DNA from: Aptenodytes patagonicus
Lineage: Eukaryota > Chordata > Aves > Sphenisciformes > Spheniscidae
Length of the DNA stretch: 64,000 nt
NCBI RefSeq assembly: GCF_965638725.1
Contig: NC_134963.1
Coordinates: 8,625,501 to 8,689,500, forward strand
Direction: 5' to 3'
Made by a program: the position numbers and the translations under genes
Shown: in pieces, positions 47,111 to 59,100 of the stretch
Layout: the number at the start of each line of letters is the position of its first letter
Numbering within the stretch: position 1 is the first letter of the stretch
The notes under the pieces: generated by a model
What the model saw: the letters and a program-made list of their open reading frames with translations, nothing else
Told to the model about the DNA's origin: nothing
Databases searched by the model: none

Positions 47111-47985
47111 TCTCGGCTGTGCTCCCCTGTTCTGTTCTGCACCACCCTGAAGGAGAGCGGGAGCCGCCGGGAGGGGACGGTGAGGGTTCAGCGCGGTGGG
47201 CCAGCACACGGCTGAGATGTTGGCGGGGAGCTGCTGCTTCGCCTCCGCCGTGGTGAGTGTGGGCGCTGGAAAGTGTTTAATGGGCCCAATAACTGCTGAG
47301 AAATGGTGAGACTGCATTGGAAGTGATGTGGCGTTACTGGGAAGCCGCGACAGACGGCAGGTGGCTGGTTCACACCAGCGCCAGGGCTGCTTCACCCTGA
47401 CCCCAATATTTGTTTTTAAACTGAGATATATTAAGGTCTTTTCTTCTTCACGTGCTGGAGGCTGCCACTTCTCTCGCAGCCAATCCTCCTGGCTCAGCAG
47501 AGCTGCCGCATCGTGGGGGCAGAGCCGGGACCGGGCAGCCGGAGGGACTGACCTGCCTTCCTGGCCTGAGGGGCTCTGGCTGCAGCAGCGTGTTCCCGGG
47601 AGCGACCCGAGGGGCCACTCAGTTTCTCTACCAGACTTTTGCTCTTTGCAACAGAGCAAGGTATTTGTGTGTCAGGACAGCGGCAGCCCCCCCACCTCCC
47701 CCAGCCCAGCCCCGTGCTTTCAGCCGCACCACGGCGCTTTGTGAACACAGCATGGCAAGCTCTGGCTCCTCTCCCTCCTCTGATCTCCTAACAATTGATA
47801 TCAGCTTTATTTTCCACACCACTCACGGCACAGCTGAAGGCATGCACTGCTCACACCAAGCAGGTTTGCGCAGCAAGGTCGCGAGCGTCTCTACGCAAGA
47901 TGTGTTCACGGCTTGTACCGTCAGACAGCAATCCCTCTGCTGCGGCACTCGCAGCTGCGCCTCCGTCTTCACAGGGAGTCGGGCT
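47111..47985. other. Spacer between the C12orf76-like and SLC6A4-like genes
   Basis: GC-rich sequence without a recognised gene. A plus-strand ATG at 47218 is followed by an open frame to a GTGAGT donor near 47252, which resembles a first exon but has no partner. A minus-strand AATAAA at 47811-47806 could end the SLC6A4-like transcript. Confidence 0.5.
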
Positions 47986-48651
47986 TCACCTCCAAACCGG
48001 AGGAGTTTGGCCCTTGGCTTCCTGCGGCGGGTCCCGTTCTCCCTGCTGTGGATCAGAGGTTTTCCTGCCTGCAGCGAGAACGGCCTCCGGTCTGCCAGCA
48101 CGTGCTGGCGGCACCGCTTCCGCCGAGATGCTCGGGTGCAACGAGAGGCGGCGGCCGGGGAGCTGCCGCCAGCACGTGCAGCTGCCGGGGGAGACACGAG
48201 GGGCAGGTTGCTGTGAAGAAGGTGATGGCAGCTTCTCTTCTGCCTGCCCCATTGCTTTGTTGGGGCAGGAGCAGGAAGCCGAAGCAGTCTCTGTGTCCCC
48301 TGGACGTGCCGCCAGGCTACAGGACAGGTGACATGCACACCGCCTCTGCTTGGGGGTCTCGCGTTGTTTTCTCCGGCCGAATGCAGATGGCGAGGCGCTG
48401 GAGGGTGTAAGCAGGCAGAGAAAAAAGGCAATGGACTTCCTTCCCACACCAGGGCCTGGTGCCACAGGCAGGGCTGCCTGCCCTGGCGTGCCAAAGCCGT
48501 CCCCACCAGAATCTCGCTCGCTGCAGGGCTGGGGCTGTGTCAGCCTGCAGCAGACCACAGCGGGCAGGAGGTGTCCCAAAAGTGGGCCGAGAGGAGGGGT
48601 GACAGTTGGGGATGGGTCTCCTGCCTCCAGGGCCATGCTGATGTAGTCCCG
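47986..48651 (-). CDS. Tentative last exon of the SLC6A4-like gene
   Basis: The TM12 exon ends in phase 0 after SLKQ. A candidate acceptor (GAGACAG at about 48658-48652) opens a phase-0 frame starting RDYISMALEAG that runs to a stop near 47986, with an AATAAA at 47811-47806. RDYIS could correspond to the ERIIKS of human SERT, but 220 residues is far longer than the usual tail of about 25. An alternative is intron read-through ending FKSYF at 48682. Neither keeps a recognisable SERT carboxy terminus. Confidence 0.3.
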   Translation of the reverse strand, partial: RDYISMALEAGDPSPTVTPPLGPLLGHLLPAVVCCRLTQPQPCSERDSGGDGFGTPGQAALPVAPGPGVGRKSIAFFLCLLTPSSASPSAFGRRKQRETPKQRRCACHLSCSLAARPGDTETASASCSCPNKAMGQAEEKLPSPSSQQPAPRVSPGSCTCWRQLPGRRLSLHPSISAEAVPPARAGRPEAVLAAGRKTSDPQQGERDPPQEAKGQTPPVWR

Positions 48652-48879
48652 CTGTCTCCTGGCCCAGCCAAAATCACAGCTTCAGAAATATGACTTAAAA
48701 AGATCAGGCCATCGAGCCATGCTCTTCTGAGCCCTTTTCCAAGCAGCTGTCCAGGTGTGATTTAATTGCCACATGAACAAAGATGCTGAGGAGCCCCGGT
48801 CTCGCACTGACCCAAGCGGGGGTCCCTGCCCACCCCCAGCCTGTGCAGGGGCCGCAGGATTGCCTGCCCCACTCCTGAC

Positions 48880-51800
48880 CTGCTTGAGAGACCCTGGCGT
48901 CCAGACGAGCTTGTACACCATGTAGAAGGGGATGCAGATGAAGGACGATGCTCCTATGAGGTACCCCACTGAGATGCTCCACTCCGGGTACTGATAGTCA
49001 AAGAGTGTCAGAGGCGGCTGGTCCAGGAGGGAGCTGACGACTATGAACTGTAACGAAGCGGAGCACGTTAGGGAAGGACGCTCATGGGGCCAGACCATGG
49101 CAGGACACGCTCCACTGCCAGTCACAAGCAGGCACAGGGCTGCAGCAGGGCTGTACAGCCCGCAAAACCCATGTGCACACGACACGGGGCCAGAAAAGCT
49201 CTTTTGTGATAGCCGGGCATCTCTGGCAGACCAGCCCCGTTGGCTCCCCACAGAGAGCAGATCAGCTGCGACATCTCCCCAGCCCCGGCACTGGTGCCGG
49301 CTCATCCCATAAGTTATCCCTATATCCGCATCCCACTGCCACCCCTGCTTTCCTAACCGTGAAAGGCCAACATGGACATTGCAGTGACATTTCCCAGACT
49401 GCCACCCCTCGCTAGGTATGGGCTGGGAGGTCTTCATCTAACAAACCCCACAGAGACAGTGGCCTGCAAAGGCTGCACGTCCCCGTGCTGAAATGAAATC
49501 ATTTGCTGTCTGCTTTGATTATAATACTTCTCCCTTAATAACCTGGGCAAAGCGCTTGGAGCCGTAATTAATCCTCACAAGGCCTCTTCTCCTGCAGATC
49601 CAGTGAGATTAGACCCCTCTGTCTCTCGCAGATGGCAGCCTTTGAAGTGCCGGGGGAGCTGGCATTTCAAAGGGGATGGATCCGGCCCAGTGCACAGCGC
49701 CGCAGTGCCATCAGAGATGCAGCCACGACTGGCCGTGCCAGTGTGAGCGCGGGATGCTGCGGACCAGGAGGGTGAAACGGGGCCGCACTCACGCCCGTGT
49801 GAGCACCCAGCTGCCAGCTGCCAGCTTTGTACTGGAGCACAGCTCCAGAAGAGGCTGGAAAATGCACTTCCAGCTCCCTTTCTCATTGAAACCCGCTGTC
49901 CCAGGGGTTGCGGACAGCTTGTCATTGCCCGTGGCTGGAGCAGCAGCGTGGGGAGCTGGCAGGGAGGGCTGGCATGATGTCCTACAGCCCCAGCCAGGAC
50001 CCCAGTGCACCCTCCCAACAGCTTGTTCACCCCGTGCAAGCGAGAGGGGAGCCAGCGGTGCAGGCACCCGGGGAGCTGGGCAGCAGCAGCAGCAGCCATG
50101 GAGGGGAAGAGCAGCTCCCCTGCAGGGCATTCAGAGCGGGGTTGACAACCTGGTCTTTAATTCGGGCTATAGATACTCACTGCTAACAAGGCAGGGCTGA
50201 TGGCGACCCAGCACACCTTCCAGAACATGCCTGGGGTGAAGCCCAGCATGGCTTTCACGTCATGGGAGAACCTCTGTATCCCTGCCGGAGGAGAGAGCCA
50301 TCACAGCCCCGGAGACCCGCAGAAGACGTGGGTACAGGGACACGGACACGATGCCCTCCGTGCCCCATCCCAGCCTCGCCAGGAGTCACGCACGTGCTTC
50401 TGCCCCCAAACCCCCTGGCATTTACTCACCTGCATAAGGTTAAATACCCATGTAGGTGCCTGCAGGATGTTTTTCATAACAGAGGCAGTTTCTTACCGTA
50501 AAACCAGGAGACAGCAATTGTTTCCAGTAACACCACCGCCAGGATTGAGCAGCCAGCACCAAATTCCTCCAGCAGTTTCACCACGTAGGCTCCCCCCTGG
50601 AACAGCACAAGGGAGGGGAGGGCAGCTGCAGGGGTGCGGAGCAGGTCTTTGGCAATGTCCCGCACCAGGGGTTGTTGGAGAGACGAGTAGGTGTGTGGCG
50701 GGGACGGGAGCGGAGCGGTGCCCGGTACTCACGTAGGTGAGAGTGCTCAGGGAGCCCAGGAAACAGACTGTGATGAGGCCGAGGACGAAGAGCTCCCGTC
50801 GCCCAGCCAGGACCTGGGGGTACTCGTCCATCACAGCCGTGATCACGGCCTCCAAGCCCCCAAACTGCAAAGGAAACGCCGGCGTGGGGTGGAGAAATGA
50901 GACGTGGGGACAGTCCTGCTCCCCGAGAAAAATCTGCTCTGCTCACGGCCCCCTCTGCCTGTGAGCAGAGGGGGGACATCCCATCCCGTCCCCTCCCTCC
51001 ATCCCCGCTCTGGCCATGCTCGGAGGGCTCAGGCAGGCAGCTCTCCTTCCCGAGGCCATAGCTCCCCTTGTCACCCCGCTATTAGCCATGGGACACGGCC
51101 ATCCCCAGACCCCACTGGGGACACGGCTCCAGGCTGCATGGCTGTGCTGTCGCACTCCACAGAGGTGCCTACCGTGCTGTCCAGCCCCAGCGTTATCATC
51201 ATCAGGAAGAATATGATGGCAAAGAAGGTGGATCCCACCATGTTGGCGATTGCTTCAGGGTAGGTGATAAAAAGGAGGCTTGGCCCTGGGAGGGGACACC
51301 GGTTTGGTTTGCTGTTCACCGGCTGCTCTGGCACAGCCCTGGGTGCCGGTGGGAATGCGCTTGGGGAAGATGCCCCAAAGCCAGAGTGGCCGTGCCTGGC
51401 CCTGGCTGAGAGACAAGGGCCAGACACCTCTCTGTCCTCTGCTCCTGGGAACGGCTCCTGGGCACAAGCCCCCACACCCTGGCAGACCCCAGGGCCAGCC
51501 ATCACCCTGGCCCCCCTCGGCCACGATGGGCACACAGAGCCCTGGGGCACCTGGGCACCGCGGGGCCAGGATGGGGCAGTTGTGCTGGAGAGAGACGAAC
51601 CTTTATCTCTTGCAACATCCTCCACCTCCACGTCCCTCATCTCAGCCATGTAGCCGAGCACGGTGAAGATGACGAAGCCCGAGAGGAAGCTGGTGAGGCA
51701 GTTCACCATGCTGGTGATGAGCGCGTCCCTGGAAAGCAGAAAGCAGGGAGACGTGTCCTGCGGCAGAAACGTCCCTCCAGCACAGCTCTCGCACCATCTC

Positions 51801-54800
51801 AGCTGACCCAGTCGCCTGCACCCCCGCCAGTTCCCTCTTCCAGCCCCGCATACCAAAACCATCAGTAAAATGGGGAAAGATGCTCAGCCTGTGGCCGCGG
51901 GGTGCAGGAGCTGTCAGGATGCGGCTCCACTGCAGCCGTGCCTGGTGCAGCCCCCATGCCCACAGGGTGCAGCCCCTGTGCCCGCAGGGACCCATGGCTG
52001 CGGGAGCTCACCGGTAGCAGTTGTTGTGGAAATGGTTGTAACTGGCGAGAGCAAGAAGGACACCGAATCCAGGGCCCAAGGAGAAGAAAATCTGCGCAGC
52101 AGCATCAACCCAAACCTGGCAGGAGAAGCAACAGGCAGGCTGGAGAATAGGCACGGGGTCCTGGGGGCTGGGAGGTGCCCCACGGCGTGCCTACCCCATA
52201 GCATGCCTACCCCGTAGCGTGCCCACCCCACAGCGTACCCACCCCACGGCATAGGGATGGGGTCCTTGTTGGTACATACTGCCAAACCTCCTCTCTTGCC
52301 TGGGGCTCCTTCCCCTGCCCCGTGCTCCCGCAAAGGCATCCCAGGAGCAGGGGAGCTGCCATGGGAAGGAGGGAGCTCGTTTCCACCCTGGGTCCTGCAG
52401 CAGCAGAATAAAGCAACAGCATCTGCACTCCCCTGTGCCTGGAGGGGGGACGGAGTCGAAGGGAGCCCCGAGACCCCCATGCCCACTCCTGCCCTGGCAG
52501 GTTCAGTCCCAGCAGCACGACCCTGATTACCTTTAATGAGAATTCTCAAGTGCTGCCTGGTAATTACCCACAGGAAGCCTATTGTCAGGTCAGGGCGAGA
52601 ACACAGCACAAACAAAACCCAGTGGCAATGAGATGGGTGATTCAATTACAGATTTACATTTCCAAGAGCCTGTCCAGGGCGTCTTGTTTCTGTAGGAACA
52701 AGGGCCCCATCGCACTGCGGCTCTGGCCAGACCCTCGAGCAGGAGTGGCTGTGTGTCCTGGGGAGGGGGTCTGGGTGCTGCCATTCCCAGGGCGGGGGGC
52801 AGCCGGAGCCGGGGTGGTGCATCCCACTGCACACTCACTGCGGTGCTCAGGAGCTTGCCCCAGTCCGGGCGCAGGTAGAAGATGACCCCTCTCCAGGCGC
52901 CAGGCAGGGTAGCCCCCCGGACCAGCAGGATGAGGAGGACGACGTAGGGCAGCGTGGCCGTCACCCACACCACCTGGAGAGAGGCAGCCATCAGCCCCTG
53001 GTGCCAGCAGAGCTGCTCCACCAAGCGCCCAATCCACCTGTGTCGGGCACGGCCAGCTCGCTCACGGCTGCCCAGGGTGGCCGAGGGGTAGGGGTGTGGG
53101 GAGGAGGCAATATCCCATGTTTAAGCAGCCAGGAAGACCCCACCAGCTGCCAGGCACATGCTCTGCTTGGTCCCTCCTGCCTGGCCCTGGCCATGGAGGG
53201 GATGCTGCATGCCGGGCTGCAAGCCCCCCCGTGCCCAGGGCTCTGGCACGTCCATGCCCTGGCAGGGCTGGCAGCAGAGCCCTCTTTCTTACCTTCCCGG
53301 AGGTTTTCACCCCTTTCCACAGGCTGAAGTAGACGATGGTGAAGATGAGGAAAAGGCAGAGGAGCAGCTGCCAGTGGATTCCCCCCATGTCGTAGAGACC
53401 CCCGGACTTCTGGATCTCCAGGACCTTCCTCCTGCGGGCAGGGATCCCCACAGCCGGGGAGAGTGTCTCAGGTCAGCATGGTGCTGCTGGCTGTGCCCTT
53501 GCAGGCAGCCGGGGAGCAGGCTCAGCCCTGGGCAGGCAGTCCCACACTCACCTCTCTCCCAGCGCACTGAGAATGGGGACCGTGAGCTCCCCAAGAGCAT
53601 CCCCATGTGAAAGCCTGCTCCCAGGCACCCCGGTCCTGCTCCCCGCGCGGCAGACCCGAGTGCCTCCACAGGGATGTGCCCCAGCTTAAACACATCATCC
53701 ACGTATGTGCACTTACGTATAAAACTCTTCGGCGGGGGACCTGGAGAAGTTGGTCCAGGTCACGTTGCTCCTCCCGAAGTAGTTGGTGCAGTCGGGCGTG
53801 TTCCAGGGGTTGTCGCAGCTCGCCCAGGGCAGGGTGCCCGAGAAGGACGAGTAGAAGTAGTAGAGAGCCCAGGCGATGATGGTGTTGTAGTAGAAGGAGA
53901 CGTACAGGCCAATGATGCAAATGGCAAAGCCGATGCCTGGGGAAAGAGGGGGGCAGACTCAGCAGCCCGCGCCGGTCCAGCCCTCTCGCTGTCCACCGGG
54001 ACGCGGCTGCGGGGACCTGCACCACCTGCGTGGCCCCGCTCACCAACACTGCATGGCCCCGACTGCGTGGCAGTGGCCTGGGGCTGGGGGTCTCTTACCT
54101 TTAAAGATGGGGCAGATGCGCTTCCAGATGGGGATGGCACCCGTCCTGTGGAACTGCCCCAGGGCCAGCTCCATGTAGAAGAGGGGCACCCCTCCGAAAA
54201 CAGCCATCAGTGTGTACGGGATGAGAAAGGCTCCTGCGGGGTGAGGAGCAGAGCGGCAGTGACCACCGCGGCCCCGCGCTGGCCGGTGAGCACAGGCAGG
54301 CTGCGGGTGGAGGGCTGCCACTGCCATCCCTCCCAGCGCTGCAGGGATGTGTCACGGAGCAGCGTGCACGAGGGGTTTGGATGTGTGTTTGTAAGATGCT
54401 TTGCAAATTATCTGTTCAGAAGGGGCTCGCGGATGTGAGGACCCTGCTCGGTGCCCCAGCCTCCTGGGCTGCTGTGCTGGTCCCCGCTGGCGTCCCAGCC
54501 TTCGCTGGGGAGAGATCGTTTGGCCGGGATGGTACAAAGAGCAATAGAAACCATCAAGGGATAGGGCACCACGCACCTCTCAGGTCTAGAAGAGTTTTGG
54601 AGAAAATCCCACTGAATATGCATGGTCACCCCGAGACACAAGTAATTAGCGCTGTAATCTGCATTATTCATAACAATGTCATCTGTACCAGGGCTACACT
54701 TGTACCCCATGGAGGTTTTGGAACTGGAGCTGCCCACCACGCTCGTCAGAATAGCCCTGCTGGGATTAGTTAATTTAACCCCCACGGCTCCTCTTTCCGA

Positions 54801-56116
54801 GAGCCCTCCACGCGCTCCACCCTCAACCCCTCAAGGGTTTCTCTTCTAGGAACATCTCCAGCTGATGGGTGAGCCCAGCACTGGCCTGGATCAGCTCTCC
54901 CGCCCTGCGTGGACCATGGCTGTCCTTTCCAAGAGCTGCTGTTTGAACTTCTCACCTTCCTGTGTGCGTGGGGCGGGTAAGGAAAGCATCTGCCTGACCC
55001 ACATCAATGAAGAGTGGCTAAAGTTTGCTCCCGGTCCCACAGGAGTAAATCACAAATAACTGTGCTTGGATGTGGGCACCTGGGATCCACATTTTAGCCT
55101 TGAGTATGGTACTAATTATCTCCTTCTAATTTTCCCAAGCAGTAGAGGACGTTACCCGAATGCTGACTTTGGCAATTAAATCCACTGTGCTTTTGCAAAC
55201 AGCACAAAATTTTCATTCCTCATTTTTAATTTCCATGCAAGGGGTTTTTCTACTCTGCTCTATTTAAAGCAATTTATTTAGTTGTCATTTACTCAAGGTT
55301 TTTTCCTTCACGGACCTTTTGTATCTTAACTTGCTGTTGATCCCTCACAGGAGCGAACACCTGCAGCCCTGTGCAGCGCGGGGCCGCGCGTCCCGGAGAG
55401 CCGGGGCTCCTCCGTGGGGTCCAGCACTGCCGGCTGCACGTCCGGGATCTGCGGCAGGCAGCTGGGATGCTTGCGAGGATTATTTTAAAACACAAGCCAT
55501 CAGAAAGGGTTGCTTTCACAAAGTCACAAGATCATAAAGGGTGCAAACCTTCCACCCTAAATTTGCAGATTCTTAATCCTTTTATGCAGTTTGGACCACG
55601 CTAGTTTTCTCTTTGTGATCCTAGAGCTGCTAACGCACCTCCAACCATGCCAGGGAAGGAGTGAATGACAACAGGGAAGGAGTGAATGGAAGGGGATTTT
55701 GAATGAAGAAAGACACAAAACAGAAAAGAGACAGATGTCAGGAGAAGTTGGGTCAATCTCCAAACTGCCCTCTCCGGAGAGGAGCAGCTAGAGACAAAGA
55801 AAGAAAAGCAGCAGCGAGTTTTTCAGCATCAGAAAGATGAAAACCAGATTTCTTTTCTCCAAAAGAAGACTTAAATAATCCTAGCGGTGTCCTTACCCCC
55901 TCCGTTTTGGTAGCAGATGTAAGGGAATCGCCAGATGTTGCCCAGATCGACAGCGAATCCGATGACCGAGAGGAGGAAATCCATTTTTTTGCTCCATTTG
56001 TCCCTGGGGTGGCTTTGGGACCCCGGGGGTGCGAGGCCGGCTGTGGGACCCAGGCGGGGGGCCGTGCCCTGCCGGGGAGGGCTGGCGGCAGGCGCCGGGC
56101 AGGGCTGCTCTGCCAT
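48880..56116 (-). CDS. SLC6A4-like sodium-dependent monoamine (serotonin-type) transporter
   Basis: Plasma-membrane Na+/Cl--coupled neurotransmitter transporter of the SLC6 family. Exons: 56116-55897, 54233-54099, 53936-53717, 53431-53293, 52973-52839, 52115-52012, 51728-51601, 51285-51173, 50864-50733, 50596-50497, 50281-50181, 49047-48880. These 565 codons chain in frame and cover all twelve membrane helices. Substrate-site D57 (human SERT D98), Y134, Y135, F294, F300, S397 and T398 are kept; no indel relative to recalled human SERT occurs from TM1 to TM8. The extracellular-loop cysteines C159 and C168 are present. SERT-like text includes CTNYF and SPAEEFYT. F54 and V131 are as in DAT/NET. 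The start at 56116 has a good Kozak context (AGGATGG). The final exon is uncertain. The donor after exon 51601 is weak (GTTCGT). Confidence 0.92.
53717..53936 (-). CDS. SLC6A4-like exon with TM3 and glycosylated extracellular loop 2
   Basis: TM3 reads [14 protein letters not shown], lining the substrate site. The loop carries the C159/C168 disulfide pair, the NVT sequon equivalent to human N217 and an extra NFS sequon at N181. The position of human N208 is aspartate (D167), so that sequon is lost. The loop ends SPAEEFYT, a SERT hallmark. Confidence 0.88.
55897..56116 (-). CDS. SLC6A4-like exon with N terminus and TM1
   Basis: This exon encodes about 45 residues of proline-rich cytosolic N terminus, then [15 protein letters not shown] and TM1 with [13 protein letters not shown], the Na+ and substrate site. 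D57 marks it as a monoamine transporter; amino-acid transporters of the family lack this aspartate. The N terminus is roughly 40 residues shorter than in human SERT. An upstream 5' UTR exon is likely but not identified. Confidence 0.85.
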
Positions 56117-59100
56117 CCTGCCACCCTGGCAAATCCTGCAGGATTCAGGCTGAGTAACTTGGGGACGGGAAGGATTTTTCTGTTGCTGATGACAGATCCG
56201 AGGAGGGGAGGGTCAGGCTGACTGCGCTTCCCCACCTCCCGCTGGAAACCCACAGCACCGAGAGCAGCCGGCAGAGAAACCCGTCCTCTGATCAAAGGCA
56301 GGAGGCGGGAGAGCAGTTTTCTGAGCACAGGGCTGAGGCGCGGGGACCAGCTTCACCGCACGGGTCTCTGTCCCCTCTGCTCCCTGGGTCTGCGCCTGGG
56401 CGGGTGCATTTTGGGGTTGGGTTGGGGCTGGTGAAACAGAATTGTATTTGCACCCCGAGGTGGTGCTCCTTCCTCCTGACAAATAGTTATTTCTTTCTCC
56501 TTGGTGTATTTTGCAATTACCACTCTACGAATGATGACACCAGACCCACCAAAGGAGACGACCACTCATTCTTGCAGGGGAAACTCTGTGGAGCGAGCGG
56601 GGCCTGGAAATGCCCCCTGGCCGGGAGGCAAGCACAGGGCACAAACTTGACTGGTGCTTGCCATGGGCCCACCGGACCCTCGTGGGCTGGGGGCATCTCT
56701 GTGTGCGGCCGGGAACCAGCATCACTCGCACAGAGCCGCCCGGTTTGAGCCATCCCGCATCGCCCCGTCTGTCCTCATGGACTTGCTGGGTCTTTCTGTA
56801 GCCCAGGGGTGCGAGTTGTTGCAAATAAGCCTCTGGAAAGTGAAGTAACTTTTGCAGCTCAGATGCAATCAGGGAGGGGATAGCAGTGTACCAAAAGCCA
56901 TTGCTCTCTTCAGTTTGACAGTTTAACAGCAAATTTTATGGCAAATGAAAAGTGCCTGTGGAGGCTTACAGCCCAGGCAGGTCCCTGTGTCTCGCCGCCA
57001 GCTGCGACACAAGGGCCGGTGCCAAGCGAGCCCTTGCCCAAGGCCACCAGGTGCTCCCAGGGCCCCGGGGTGCTCCAGCACCGGCTTTTCCAGGCACCCT
57101 CATCTGTAATTAAAAGAAACCACAGAAGAGATCAAACTGGGAACTGCAGCTCTTAGGGCCATGGTTAGCGGGTTGCTGTGATGACCTGATGCAGGTGCCC
57201 GGTGTCTGCCCAGCACGGGAAACCTCTGGACACTGTTAATCCTTCAGGCACACACATGGAGACCCGTTAGAAACGTCCAGTCAAAACCACACTTTTCTTT
57301 TCTGGTGTGTCTGGTGCTGGCTGCCGGGGCTGTCAGACCGGAGCAGCTCAGGGGGCTGATGCTGCTCCCTGGGCGGACGTCCTGGTGCTCTGGGTGGCTG
57401 CAGCGAGGTGCGCAGGACGGGCTGTGCCTTGGTGGGTTCAGCCCAGGCCGCGGTGGCATAGTCACCTCAGGGCAGGGACGCGGCTCTGCCAGGGGACGCC
57501 ACCCCACCGGCTCCTCGCCTGCACAGCGTGAGCACAAGAGTCCTGGGAACGGGATGTTTTTCTCTTAACCAGCTACCCCTCCTTGCCCTCCTGGATTTGG
57601 CTGCCCCCAGCACCTCGCCGTGTGTCCCCAGGTGTTCCCTCACCCGCTGTGGGGACCACAGCAGTGGACGGCCGAACCGGTCCCCAGCCCCGAGCTGCCC
57701 CCTCCCAGCGGGCAGTGATGGGTGGTGGATCCGCTCCCGCCACCCACCCGCTGTCGGTCCCCGCGCAGGGCGGGCTGTGCTCGGCACGGCTTCTCCCTCT
57801 CTGCTCATGGAACGTGAAATTATTGTTCCTTTTAACACCTCTCATTTGAAAATGCAACAGTTTTCTGCTGGTGGGTTTTCAAGGAGTGACTGGCAACAGC
57901 TCTCTGCACGTGTTTTTCTCCGAGCAAAGGGGTTTAGTTGGAGGGTGTCAGGCTGACCCGACGCGCTGGTCCCTGCGCTGGGTGGGGAGCGAGTGGAGGT
58001 TGGGGGGGTCCTGCCACGGCCAGGCAGAGCCCCCGCTCCGTGAGCCCGCGTGCACGTGGCCCCATGGCTTTGCCGGTGCAGCTCTCCCCCGAGCTGAGGC
58101 CCAGCACACAGGTGAGGGACAATTAATCTCCTGTGGGTTTATAAGGGATTTGTGTCACTCCTGGGACTTTGCAAAGCCGTGAATTTCAGTTGCAGTCCTT
58201 ACAATACGGGTGTGGGCGCAGCCGTTGGAAATTAACGGCAAGGCTGTACTCAACTGCTGGTGCTGCGGGGGGCTGGCAGAGGGGCTGCAGCCACCGAGGG
58301 CTCTGAGTCTTCCCTTGCTTGGGGATGAAGGTGAGAAATCCCCGCTGCTGGCGTGATCTGTCTGAGGAGCGTGCTGGGGGAAGCAAGGTTTAATCCCCCC
58401 TGACTGAGGACCATTCTAAGGGCGTAAATGACAGAACAGAGATAGCTGGTGCCATAGCAACTGTAAAAAAATAATATCTCTCTCGCTGTAGCTGACCCTT
58501 CTTTTCTCCGGGTAGTTTACATGCAATGGCTCGGTGTGCCACGTGTGGAGACCCTCCTGCACCCGGGTCCTGCTCACTGCTCAGGAAGCCTCAGCAGATG
58601 GGCTCAGAGTCACCCCCAGCCCCAACGGGAGGAGCTGGCCGCGCTGGTAGCAGGGTGTGAGAGGTGGTCTGCAGTGGTCTGTGGGGAGCAAGTCCCCCCG
58701 CAGCATCCCTCAGCGCGGGGCGCTGGCCTGAGGCCCCTTCCCGAGTGTGAAGCAGCAGCTGTTCAAACACTGGCATCTTTTTAAAACTAAGCTACTTGCT
58801 CTCCTGAAGAGCCTCTTGCTTTCTCCGCATTGATCTTTTAAATTATACATAATGAGAGGCCCGAGGTGGGCTTTGTACTTGCACCTTGGGCAGAGCTGAG
58901 CATGCAGGAACAGCACTAGCCAGGCACGGCTGTAGCTATTCCCACAACAGGTCCAAGCCAGAGCTGCACGGTGGTTTTGCAACACAGGGATGTGCAGGCC
59001 GCATGTTGCTGTTTATAAGCTCCCTATGCCAAGGCACCGGCCGGTATCAGTTTCCCAGCACGCCGGTGCTGCTCCGCTCCAGCCGAGCCGATGTGCCGTG

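Noticed and set aside
45608-47659. 683-codon minus-strand open frame, with other 200-380 codon frames in both strands
   Set aside because: It is produced by the 19/38-bp minisatellite, whose unit lacks stops in several frames. The real gene (46313-45952) is spliced out of it in a different arrangement.
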